The notes under the pieces: generated by a model
Told to the model about the DNA's origin: nothing
The model's database searches: none
Seen by the model: only the letters and a program-made list of their open reading frames with translations
Made by a program: the position numbers and the translations under genes
Part shown: positions 36,013-45,400 of the stretch, one piece after another
Position numbering within the stretch: the first letter of the stretch is position 1
How the letters are laid out: each line of letters opens with the position of its first letter
NCBI GenBank assembly: GCA_024233875.1
Contig: JACKPB010000012.1
Span: 1 to 64,000, forward strand
DNA length: 64,000 nt
Origin: Leptospiraceae bacterium
GTDB lineage: Bacteria > Spirochaetota > Leptospiria > Leptospirales > Leptospiraceae
Direction of reading: 5' to 3'

Positions 36013-36090
36013 TTCCCTTCGGCTCCGCTCAGGGGGCTAGAATAGGGACAGGTTTGATTTGAGAGTGGGGACAGGTTTGAAACCTGTCCC
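36013..36090. repeat. Two palindromic repeats downstream of sdhB
   Basis: TTCGGCTCCGCTCA (from 36019) is the terminal sequence of the hairpin elements found at 47216-47989. A second, 23-bp near-perfect palindrome, GGGACAGGTTT then G then AAACCTGTCCC, lies at 36068-36090, with a half copy (GGGACAGGTTTGA) just before it at about 36045. Either could end sdh transcription. Confidence 0.7.
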
Positions 36091-36113
36091 TACGTTGTGT
36101 GGACCTACGTTTT

Positions 36114-36536
36114 ATGATAGATTATCAGAAATTAAAAAAATCTTTAATGCGATTGGAAGAACAATACCAGAATTATTTGCAATCCAACACTAATGAGACT
36201 CTCTCTCTGCTGGTAAAAGATGCTATTCGGGAATCTGTGATCCAACGGTTTGAAACCTGTTATGATAGTGTATGGAAACATTTAAAAAAATATCTAGAAC
36301 AGGAATTGGGTCTTCCTGATGTTCCGAATAGCCCTAGACCCATATTTCGAATCGCTAATGAAAACAATCTCCTGAGAGATATTGAAAAATGGTTTGAATA
36401 CGGTCAGTCGAGAATAGACACATCACATGACTACAGCGGTGAAAAGGCAGGTATTGCTTTAGAAAGGGTTGGAGATTTCCTGGAAGACACCATTCTCCTT
36501 TATGAAAAACTCACAAAAGAAATATGGGAAGATTGA
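36114..36536 (+). CDS. HEPN-like nucleotidyltransferase-substrate-binding protein (HI0074 family)
   Basis: A 140-residue all-helical protein: DYQKLKKSLMRLEEQYQNYL, VIQRFETCYDSVWKHLKKYL, and a region with SRIDTSHDYSGEKAG. This matches HI0074-type partners of minimal nucleotidyltransferases. In HEPN/MNT toxin-antitoxin pairs the HEPN protein is an RNase-like toxin needing an RxxxxH motif; I do not see a clear one, so it may belong to the non-toxic substrate-binding branch. ATG 36114 was preferred over TTG 36099. It overlaps the MNT gene by 13 bp. Confidence 0.85.
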   Translation: MIDYQKLKKSLMRLEEQYQNYLQSNTNETLSLLVKDAIRESVIQRFETCYDSVWKHLKKYLEQELGLPDVPNSPRPIFRIANENNLLRDIEKWFEYGQSRIDTSHDYSGEKAGIALERVGDFLEDTILLYEKLTKEIWED

Positions 36537-36880
36537 AGAAAGAACCACAGGAAAATGAACCCGATCTTTCTCCCCAACATCTCTCTATCCTTAAAGAAAT
36601 TCTAAGACAATTTGCTCCCGGTCACTTAGTCTGGGCATACGGTTCCCGGGTCAAAGGAACAGCGAAAAAATCTTCCGATCTGGATCTGGTGGCATTTGGT
36701 TTGGATTCCAGAAACATCTCCCAACTCAAAGAAGCGTTCGAGGAAAGTGATCTTCCCTTTCGGGTGGAGCTTATGGATTGGGGTTCGATTCCGGAGTCTT
36801 TTCGGGAGAATATTCGGGAGAGGTATTTTGTGGTGCAGGATGGGGATGGGGGTTCGGCTTCGCTCACCCGGCATGGGTAG
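36524..36880 (+). CDS. Minimal nucleotidyltransferase (MNT), 3' end formed by a repeat
   Basis: A 118-residue polymerase-beta-like nucleotidyltransferase. The active site GSRVKGTAKKSSDLDL (about 41-56) holds the GS and paired aspartates. MNT proteins adenylylate or AMPylate partner HEPN proteins, silencing them. The natural end of such proteins is near RYFVVQ; here the frame continues into GGSASLTRHG and stops inside the first unit of the 34-bp repeat at 36847-36948. The repeat has therefore rewritten the C-terminus. Confidence 0.88.
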   Translation: MGRLKKEPQENEPDLSPQHLSILKEILRQFAPGHLVWAYGSRVKGTAKKSSDLDLVAFGLDSRNISQLKEAFEESDLPFRVELMDWGSIPESFRENIRERYFVVQDGDGGSASLTRHG

Positions 36881-36948
36881 TGGGGGTTCGGCTTCGCTCG
36901 CCCGGCATGGGTAGTGGGGGTTCGGCTTTGCTCGCCCGGCATGGGTAG
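36847..36948. repeat. Three tandem 34-bp units
   Basis: TGGGGGTTCGGCTTCGCTC followed by RCCCGGCATGGGTAG is repeated three times (36847, 36881, 36915) with only two or three substitutions. The core TTCGGCTTCGCTCA matches the termini of the hairpin repeats at 47216-47989. The first unit encodes the last ten residues of the MNT gene. Confidence 0.92.
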
Positions 36949-37044
36949 AGACGTTGCGGTGCAACGACTGTACGGTTTTTGGGGTGGCTTTTAGATTCTT
37001 TGTAATTGCCAAAATATGGTGAAAAGGAGAAATAGGATAGTAGA

Positions 37045-39003
37045 ATGATTATTCAATTCCCCAATGAGGATTTTCTTTATCGGTTGTTTCCTGTGGAAAA
37101 AAATAATCGGGAGCAATTGGTTGAGGCTATTCAATCTTATTTTCAAAAGAATTCTATTGAGCCCAAGATCGAAATCACTGATAGATTCATCACCATTACA
37201 TTTGATTCCGAGAGCTGGGGAGAAGACCAGAAAGCTTACCGTCAATTGGTTTATCTCAGCGAAAAAGGACAGTTCAAACAGGCGAAACATCTTGCTCTGC
37301 AATTGATCCAAAAATCACCGAATGTGTCGGAATACCACAGGATTCTCGGTCAGATTTACTTTGAAGAAGGGAACCATGAAGATGCGATCAATTGTTTTAT
37401 CGATGCATTGCGATGGGATCCAGAAAATGAATCTGCCCTTCTTTTGATGGGGAATCTCTTCTCGCGTTATAAAAATGACACCGAAACTGCGATCGACTAC
37501 TACGAACAGGTTCTGAAACACAAACCGGAAGACTATCTGGCTATGAACAATGTTGGTTGGAATCTGTTCCTTGCGGGCAAAATTGGAGAGGGAAAGAAAT
37601 ATCTATCTCGAGCTATCCAAGTTAAACCCGATTTTCCAAATTCCCATTATGCCCTTGCTTTGGTCGCGGATAAGGAAGGGGATTTTAAGAATTGTTTTGA
37701 GAAAGCCTTGGATGCGGTTCGGTTCAATCCAAAAAAGGATGAGCTTTATAAGAACTCGTTGAAACTTGCGGAAGATTCCGCTAAGAAATGGATTGAAAAC
37801 AATCAACTCGAGAGATTGTTTGAAGACTATCTGGCACTTCTCAAGAAAGAATCCGGAACGGAAATCCGTATCGAAGCAGATGGAACGATTCAGACCCCCG
37901 CAAAGATCGAATATGCAGAGATTCATTTTCGGGATTTCCATCTCGTGAAATATAGGTCGACCCATCTGGGTGTGGAGCACCAGATCCTGCATGAGCTACT
38001 CCATCTGCATCTGGCTCTGGAAGCCAGAACAAAGGGAAAGAATCATCTGCTTTTCTCCACTCCTTCCATGAAAGAGGAATTTCTCAGGTCAATGGAGCGG
38101 ACACAGAGTCTCCTCAGGCAAAGTGGGGTTTCCCGAGATACAATCCAAGAATATATTTTGTCAATTTTTGATGGGATCAACCAGCAGATTTTCAATACTC
38201 CTATCGACCTCTTTATCGAAGATCGGATCTATCAGGATTTTCTGGAAATCCGACCCTATCAATATCTATCTATGAGCGCCATGATCGAAGAGGGGATCCT
38301 TTCCACTACCCAGCCAGAATACACTCGAATGATTCCTCCCGAATTGGTTTCGGCTTCTAAAGTGTTGAACCTTGTTATGGCGCAACATTTTAGAGAACTA
38401 TTTGGAAGGGATTTTGTAGCCGATCACAAACCCAAAAAACATGAATTGGCTCTTGCCGAAAAAATGTATGCGGAATACTTAAAAATACGAACTCTCAAGC
38501 CGGAAGGATTGGAGTACTCATTGGTTCGGAATTGGGCAAACGATTTGCATTTAGAAAACTTAGCTCAATTGATTCCGGAATCGGAATACAAACGGGAGCC
38601 AAAGCCTGCTTCTTCCGATGAGATCGGTCTTGCACTATCTGAATCGGAAAGAAAGATTCAGGAAGAAAAGATGGTGCAGTTTCTGAAAGAACACAAAGAC
38701 CAAGAGATCAATGCAAAAGTTTCCATTCAAATGATGAATGCATTGGCGTACTACACACCATTGCCCAAGTCCTCGGTGAAGGCGATCGCCATTGAGTTTG
38801 CTACTCTCGGAATGAATGGGATTGATCCTATGAAAGAAGGGTATTCTATTACTTCCATACCAAACAAACAATTTTCCGGATATGAGGTGCTTGCCTATTA
38901 TTATGTGAGTTGGGCCATCGCTCTTCCGGAGCATCTCGCTGAACTTCAAATGCCGTTTGTGAAAGAGTATGAGCTAGCCCGGGAGTTCTTCCGCGTTAAG
39001 TAG
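37045..39003 (+). CDS. TPR protein with HELLH zinc-protease-like motif
   Basis: A 652-residue protein. Residues about 70-250 hold tetratricopeptide repeats (YHRILGQIYFEEGNHEDAIN, LLLMGNLFSRYKNDTETAID, MNNVGWNLFLAGKIGEGKKY). After residue 290 comes a domain with HLGVEHQILHELLHLHLALE, where H316-E317-L-L-H320 is the HExxH arrangement of zinc metallopeptidases, with a possible third ligand Glu or His further on. No signal peptide. Function is not known; the TPRs may recognise a partner protein. The next gene starts 99 bp downstream and the DrmD-like helicase soon after, so it may belong to the defence island. Confidence 0.72.
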   Translation: MIIQFPNEDFLYRLFPVEKNNREQLVEAIQSYFQKNSIEPKIEITDRFITITFDSESWGEDQKAYRQLVYLSEKGQFKQAKHLALQLIQKSPNVSEYHRILGQIYFEEGNHEDAINCFIDALRWDPENESALLLMGNLFSRYKNDTETAIDYYEQVLKHKPEDYLAMNNVGWNLFLAGKIGEGKKYLSRAIQVKPDFPNSHYALALVADKEGDFKNCFEKALDAVRFNPKKDELYKNSLKLAEDSAKKWIENNQLERLFEDYLALLKKESGTEIRIEADGTIQTPAKIEYAEIHFRDFHLVKYRSTHLGVEHQILHELLHLHLALEARTKGKNHLLFSTPSMKEEFLRSMERTQSLLRQSGVSRDTIQEYILSIFDGINQQIFNTPIDLFIEDRIYQDFLEIRPYQYLSMSAMIEEGILSTTQPEYTRMIPPELVSASKVLNLVMAQHFRELFGRDFVADHKPKKHELALAEKMYAEYLKIRTLKPEGLEYSLVRNWANDLHLENLAQLIPESEYKREPKPASSDEIGLALSESERKIQEEKMVQFLKEHKDQEINAKVSIQMMNALAYYTPLPKSSVKAIAIEFATLGMNGIDPMKEGYSITSIPNKQFSGYEVLAYYYVSWAIALPEHLAELQMPFVKEYELAREFFRVK

Positions 39004-39102
39004 ATAAAGTTGAGTTCGTGATCGGGGGTTGGATGCATTTTATTTCCTTTGAAATGCAATTTTGTTGACAAATATTTTGAATCGGCGAGAAATGATTGCC
39101 AA

Positions 39103-39516
39103 ATGTATTTAAAATTGGATGTTATGGTGCCCTTTCAGGATTTAAAGCGATATTTGGAAACAGGTGAGAAGTATTTGAATTTTCCTTCTTTTGAAGGATA
39201 TACTCTTTCTAAAGCCCTTTCTGACTCCCGGGAATATCTTCGTATAGTAGAGAAGACTGCGAAAACGGAGATGGTGGATCTCAAGACCGCTACCGAGATC
39301 TTTGATCGGATCGAGAAACTGGTTCCTTATCTGGAAACCCGTAAGAATGCTGGGGAGATCTATTCCTTTTTTCTGGTCGTGTACTACTATATTCAGGTTG
39401 AGGATGATGAAAATGATCTCAATTCTCCTGTGGGTTTTGATGATGATGCGGAAATCATGAACCTTTTCTTGAAGACTCTCGACTTTCCCTTTCCTGCTAT
39501 TTCATTTACAGACTGA
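39103..39516 (+). CDS. Small acidic protein, faint DUF1232/YkvA-like resemblance
   Basis: A 137-residue protein from ATG 39103 (TTG 39049 and ATG 39124 are alternatives; none has a strong ribosome-binding site). The C-terminal part FFLVVYYYIQVEDDENDLNS followed by VGFDDDAEIMNLFLKTL resembles the YkvA/DUF1232 pattern (Tyr-rich helix, Asp-Leu-x-Pro-like turn, Gly-x-x-Asp-Asp-Ala). This is a weak match. It ends 9 bp before the SNF2 helicase, whose ribosome-binding site GAGGAG overlaps its stop, so the two are probably co-transcribed. Confidence 0.6.
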   Translation: MYLKLDVMVPFQDLKRYLETGEKYLNFPSFEGYTLSKALSDSREYLRIVEKTAKTEMVDLKTATEIFDRIEKLVPYLETRKNAGEIYSFFLVVYYYIQVEDDENDLNSPVGFDDDAEIMNLFLKTLDFPFPAISFTD

Positions 39517-39525
39517 GGAGACTTT

Positions 39526-42450
39526 ATGGATAAAAAACTTGCTCCCTCTTCCCGTGTCCGCGTACGCGGTGCGGATTGGAAGATTCAAAAAGTTACGCAA
39601 CAGGGGAAGGTTCAGGTGATCCATTGTCTGGGATTGGATAGTCTTGTTCGGAATCAGGAGAGGATTTTTGTTTCCGGGATTGAACCGATTGAAGTTATCA
39701 ACCCCGAAGATGTGAAACTCATCGGTGATACATCCAATTCGTATAAAAAGACTCAGCTCTATCTGGATGCACGACTCCGGAGTTTGCCTGTTCCCGGTCA
39801 GGAGGTGGATTGGGGTCAACACTGTGTAGCCAATCCTTATGAATTTCAAAAATCTTCTGCCAGAAAGGCTCTGAATAAGATTCGTGCGAGGTTACTCATT
39901 GCAGATGCTGTGGGACTCGGGAAGACTCTTCAGGTCGGGATGATTCTGTCCGAACTCATGAAACGGGGAGCCTGTGATCGGATCCTCGTGCTTACCAAAA
40001 AGTCTATGCTCAAACAATTCCAATCCGAGCTCTGGAATCAGTTTTGTATCCCACTGGTTCGAATGGATTCGGAAGCGATATCCAAACTCCGGACACGGAT
40101 TCCTTCCAATAAGAATCCCTTTGATATCTATCATCGTGTGATTCTCTCTATTGATACCCTCAAACAGAGCATTAAGTATGAACATTTTTTAAAAGAAGTC
40201 GAATGGGACGCTGTTGTGATTGATGAGGCGCATAACGTTGCGGGTGTATCACAAAGTTATCGTCTGGCGAAATTGCTTTCCGAACGTTCGAGACATTTTC
40301 TTCTCACTACTGCCACACCTCATAATGGGAAAAAGGAGACTTTTGCAAGACTTCTCAGATTGATTGAACCGTATTCCGTTCTCGATCCGGATGGTGTTGA
40401 GTTTGATGTGGACGATATCAAAGAACACTTCGTTATGCGATTGAAGGAAGAGGTGAGAGAAGAGATCGGAAAGAATATGAGCCCGGTCAAAATCATTCCT
40501 CTCGCGGAAACAAAAATCACAGCGAATGCTAAGGAACAGGAGATTTTTGAAAAGATCTATCAGCTCAGGGTAGATGCCAAGTCAAAGAAGGGAAGGAAAG
40601 ACAGTGTGAGACTTTTGCAATACGGATTTTACAAATTGTTTCTTTCTGCACCCGAAGCGTTTCGTAGTACAATTCAGAATCGGATCCAAGTTTTGAAAAA
40701 GAAAGAGGATCAGGAAGAGATCGACTCGGAAAGAAAGAAACTCGAGGAGCTATTTACTCTCTGTGAATCCCTCGAGATTCAAAAGAGCAGTCGTTTTTTG
40801 ATTTTTCTGGAGAATCTCAAGAAACTCGGATGGAACGGTTCCCCCCAATCTCCGAGAATTCTTGTCTTTACCGAATATGTGAAAACGGAAAAGGCTTTGT
40901 TTTCTGCTGTGACTTCTCATTTTAAAATTCAGGATTCATCCTCCGATACTCCTATGGATCGAACTGTGATCTGTATCGATGGGTCAACCCCTGAAGAGGA
41001 AGTTCAGAATTCCATCGAAGCCTTTGCTACCGGAGGAACCAAGGTTCGGATGATGATCGCTACCGACGTTGCTTCCGAAGGGCTGAATCTGCATAGCAAT
41101 TGCCATCACATCATTCATTATGATTTGCCCTGGTCGATCATCACCCTCATTCAAAGAAATGGTCGGATCGATCGTATCGGACAGAAAGAAACTCCCGAAG
41201 TAAGATATTTGAAAGTAGAAACTGGAGATCCCAAGTATCACAGTGATGAACGGGTCTTTGATCTACTCACCGAGAAGGTAGAAGAAATCAACCGGATCAA
41301 GAAGGAAGCGGGATCGGTTCTCAAACTGTTTGATCCCAAACAGGAAGAAGAAGCGATCGGTGATCGTGTCGTGGAGGGAAAGAATGCAGAACAAATTCTC
41401 GAAAAACCATTTTCTCTCGATGAGGAGACCAATCAATTACTCGAAATGATCTTTGCCGCCCGGAAGACAGAGATGGAAGAAGTAGAACCGGTTCTTCCCC
41501 TATCAGAACCCAAACGGGAGATTTTTTCTCATCGGGAGTTTTTCGTCGAAGGGTATCAATACCTTTCCTCGATAAGACCTTCGGAATACCCCAAAGAATA
41601 TTTGCGAGTTGAAGAGAAATTTCTGGAGTTTACGCCCAACGATGAGGTCAAAAAAAGACTCGGTTCGCCGGAGTTTAAGAATGATCTCATCTACGGAGCG
41701 ACTTCTCTTCCTCTTGAAGTTTGGAAAGTGATGGGAAATAGCTTTCGTATCTCGGATCGGAAGGATTTTGCGTTGGGAGAAATCGCCAGAGCAAGAGTGG
41801 ACAAACGGTTGGGGCATTGGAGTCCGACTCTTTTTCTCAGCCGTCAGAATCCTATTCTCGGTTGGTTGACCGATCGACTTTCTCTGGAATTTTCCAGAGG
41901 AGAGGTTCCGATCATCAATAGTTCGAATCTTCCTGCGGGTACTCTGATTTATCTATTTTTCGGACAGATCAGTTCTAAGGCGGGTGAGATTCTTCTGGTC
42001 ATACCCCACGGGATTCGGGTGGAAGAGAATAAAAAGCATACGTATATGAGTTTTTCACAGATCATGAGTGAGGTGAAATTGGGAAAACTTGTGAACCGAA
42101 AGGTTCCGATCGATCTTCGCAATGCTGAAATTCTCATTCCCTTTGCCTTTAAAAAGAGTATGGAATCTATGAAAATTGAAATGGAAAAACTCCAGACAGA
42201 GAACCGTAACAAATCGACAGCATACATTCGAAAATTCAATCAGTGGAAAAAGAAAAAAGAAAATCACATCGCTGAGATGAGGAGTCGGGTCATGACATCC
42301 CAGAAAGCCAGAGCGGAAGCCCTCGATGAATTGAGAAAGCAATTGGACGAACAATTCGAGCATCGAAAAGAACAGATCCATAACCAATACTCATTGTATG
42401 ACGAACCGCTTTCCGAATTGGTGCTGGTGATCAGCGGAGGGAAAGAATGA
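39526..42450 (+). CDS. SNF2-family helicase, DrmD-like (DISARM class 1 type)
   Basis: A 974-residue SF2 helicase/translocase of the Snf2/RapA type. The N-terminal beta domain SSRVRVRGADWKIQKV is as in DrmD and RapA-like proteins. Walker A VGLGKT is at 129-134, DEAH at 233-236, motif III TTATPHNG, motif V TDVASEGLNLHSNCHHIIHY and motif VI QRNGRIDRIGQ. A long C-terminal part ends in a charged coiled coil (about 885-950). DrmD is the marker of DISARM class 1, in which it stands before an adenine methylase, exactly as here; the next gene overlaps by 4 bp (ATGA). Stand-alone RapA-like helicases are the alternative. Confidence 0.87.
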   Translation: MDKKLAPSSRVRVRGADWKIQKVTQQGKVQVIHCLGLDSLVRNQERIFVSGIEPIEVINPEDVKLIGDTSNSYKKTQLYLDARLRSLPVPGQEVDWGQHCVANPYEFQKSSARKALNKIRARLLIADAVGLGKTLQVGMILSELMKRGACDRILVLTKKSMLKQFQSELWNQFCIPLVRMDSEAISKLRTRIPSNKNPFDIYHRVILSIDTLKQSIKYEHFLKEVEWDAVVIDEAHNVAGVSQSYRLAKLLSERSRHFLLTTATPHNGKKETFARLLRLIEPYSVLDPDGVEFDVDDIKEHFVMRLKEEVREEIGKNMSPVKIIPLAETKITANAKEQEIFEKIYQLRVDAKSKKGRKDSVRLLQYGFYKLFLSAPEAFRSTIQNRIQVLKKKEDQEEIDSERKKLEELFTLCESLEIQKSSRFLIFLENLKKLGWNGSPQSPRILVFTEYVKTEKALFSAVTSHFKIQDSSSDTPMDRTVICIDGSTPEEEVQNSIEAFATGGTKVRMMIATDVASEGLNLHSNCHHIIHYDLPWSIITLIQRNGRIDRIGQKETPEVRYLKVETGDPKYHSDERVFDLLTEKVEEINRIKKEAGSVLKLFDPKQEEEAIGDRVVEGKNAEQILEKPFSLDEETNQLLEMIFAARKTEMEEVEPVLPLSEPKREIFSHREFFVEGYQYLSSIRPSEYPKEYLRVEEKFLEFTPNDEVKKRLGSPEFKNDLIYGATSLPLEVWKVMGNSFRISDRKDFALGEIARARVDKRLGHWSPTLFLSRQNPILGWLTDRLSLEFSRGEVPIINSSNLPAGTLIYLFFGQISSKAGEILLVIPHGIRVEENKKHTYMSFSQIMSEVKLGKLVNRKVPIDLRNAEILIPFAFKKSMESMKIEMEKLQTENRNKSTAYIRKFNQWKKKKENHIAEMRSRVMTSQKARAEALDELRKQLDEQFEHRKEQIHNQYSLYDEPLSELVLVISGGKE

Positions 42451-45400
42451 GCCATTCTGCCTGTATTCATAATGTGGGTGAATATTTCAGTCCCCACTAT
42501 TTAGAATCCGCATTTTCTTCGGATATCAAACAGATTATTGAAGAAACCGAATCGGAAAATCAAAATCGGGAAAGCCTTTCCGGTGCAGGAGAAATGTATT
42601 TCGAAGCCAAAGAAGAGGCGATTGAAAAAGATAAAAGTTTTCAAAATCCCAAAATCCGTGCATTTATCGATCGAATCTGGAACGCTTTGGGATATTCCAG
42701 AGAGGAATCTGTCTATCTTTTCGAAGGTAAAAAGACGGGAATTCTCTTAGAAGGACTCATTCAACGAAACTCGGAACCTTATCTCGGGCTTTTGGAAGCC
42801 AATGTATTTTATCCCGGGGAGTTGAAGGAGAAGGATTCTCCGCATCCTCTCGAAGAGAAATTTGTTTCAAAATCCTTTTCGGTCGAAGGGATTTCGGTTG
42901 GGGAGTTTGGGAGTTTGACCCGTGCGATTCTTGCCATTTTCGGTGAAGAAAAGTCTCCCCGTTTTCTCATTGCCCAATGCGGTAGAAATCTCTATCTCTT
43001 TGACCGTCATACATTTTCCGAAGGAAGACATATCGAAGTCGATCTCGAAGAAGCTTTTTCCCGAAAGGAAACCAAGGGATTTCAGGAGATTCTCGGGCTC
43101 TTTTCTAAGGCGATCTTTACCCATGAAGAAGAGATTTATGATAAGCTTGGAGACAATAGTCATAAGTATGCGTTTGGTGTCACCTCACGTTTGCAGGTGG
43201 CGGTGCGATCGGCGATTGAAACCCTTGCCAATGATTGGGTGCGGTACCGGAGAGAAAAAAATCTGAGCTATACGGAACTTTCGGGGAAAGAACTGAAACA
43301 TGCCGGTTTCAAAGTAGTCACAGCGGATCGGCTCAAGCATGAGGCTTTGACCTATATTTACAGGATCCTTTTCATTCTCTATGCGGAAGCGAGGGGGGAG
43401 AAAGGAATCTTACCGATGGATAGTGACGTCTATCGGTTGGGGTATTCCTTTGAGTCTTTGCGAGATTTGGAATTGATCCCTCTCCAGCTCGAAACCCTGA
43501 CCGGAACGTACTTTCATGAACATTTGAAAACTCTCTTTTCATTGATTCAGAATGGATATCCCGAAAACTGGGAGGAAAAGAGAGACTCGATTGACTTTCA
43601 GACTCCCTTTGTGATCCAACCTTTAACTTCAAGGCTCTTTCATCCCGAAGAAAGTTTTTTACTCGATCATGCCGAACTATCCAATGAGGCTTTGCAAAAA
43701 GTTGTCGTGAGTCTTTCCCTTTCGGAAAGTGCGAAGGGAAAGGGAAGGGGTCGGATCAATTATGCCAATCTGGGGATCTCCCAGTTGGGTGCGGTATATG
43801 AGGGAATTCTCAGTTATTCTGCTGTCTTTGCGGAAGAAGATCTCATTCAGGTGGCGAAAGGTGATGGGAAGAAGTCTCCCGAGTTCGAAGATCCTTCCGT
43901 TCAGACCTGGTTTGTTTCCAAGAAACGAAAAGCCGAGTTCGAAAGGTGGGAGATCGAACAGGTTTCGGAGGGAAATGGAGAGAGGGTGTATCCCAAAGGA
44001 ACCTTTCTTCTGGTTCTTTCCCATGTGGATCGGGAACGGACGGCATCGTACTACACACCACAGGTATTGACCAAATGTCTTGTGGAAGAGGCGATTGAAG
44101 AGCTTTTGAAAGACTTCACATCTGAAAGAGCGGATGAGATTTTAGATCTCTTGCTCTGCGAGCCCGCTATGGGTTCGGGAGCGTTTTTGGAGGAAGCGAC
44201 TTCGCAGTTGGCGGATGCGTATCTCTCTCTCAAACAAAAGCAAATCGGTGAGACCATCGAACCCGAAAACTATGAAAACGAAAAGAATCGGGTCAAGTAC
44301 TACATCGCTCAGAACAACGTCTATGGAGTGGATCTCAATCCTATGGCAGTGGAACTCGGAAGTCTTTCTCTCTGGCTCGGAACGCAGTACAGGGAGGGTG
44401 GGGAGAGCGAAGAAAAGAGAAAGAAAGACAAAGAAGAGAAACATCGAGAAAAGGAAAGGGAAATCCGGAAAAATTCCGGTGTTCCTTTTTTCAAATTCCG
44501 TTTGGTGAATGGAAACTCATTGATCGGGGCAAGGAGATCGGTGATCGATCCCGAAGTTCTCAAAAAAGGAGTCGGGGACGAACTGAGTGTTCGATTTCTC
44601 AAACCCGGTGAAGAGAGAAAAGAAACCGAGGTCTATTCGTTTTTGGTCTTCCAAAAAGATATGGTTCCCCTCCTTTCCGAAAAGCTCTATGGAGAAACCT
44701 ATCCCGAATCGGTGAAGAAGGGAAAGGAATGGCTCAAGAACGAGGTGGCAAGACCGTATGAAGATCTCGAAATCAGACTTCTCCAAAGAATTTCTCAGGC
44801 GGTGGATCGGAGTTTTGAAATCCTCACAGAGTTTCGAAAAAGCCTTTTGAGACAATCACGGGTAGAGGTTTCCCTCTTCGGTCAGAAGAAAAGTACTACG
44901 GAATCCCGTCCCGGACTCGAAGAATGGGAGAGTCAGCTCGCAGAACTCGAAAAGGAAACGGGAGAGTACGCCAAACTCCGATTTCTCATGGATGCATACT
45001 CTTCCCTCTACTTCTGGGATGTGGAGACGGAGGGCAAGAATCTCCCCCGTCGGGAAGACTTTCTCTATACAGCATCTGCCCTTCTCGGAATCGATCCTTC
45101 CTCGGAAAAGCTCCTCCTCCATGAATCCCAAACCAAGTCTCTGGAAAAGATCGCAACTCTCTTCGGGAAAAAAGATCTGAGCTATCGGGAGATTTCCCAA
45201 ACCGTGAAGTGGGGAGAGATCGTAGAGAGAATCCGCGACGAACAAAAGTTTCTCCACTGGGAGATTGTCTTTCCCGAAGTCCTGGGATTCGGATCGGGAC
45301 AAAGAGGCTTCGATCTCCTCCTCGGAAACCCGCCCTGGCTCAAACAGGAATGGAACGAGGGTGCGGTCTTAGATGGAATCGATCCCAAACTGGGAGTGCG

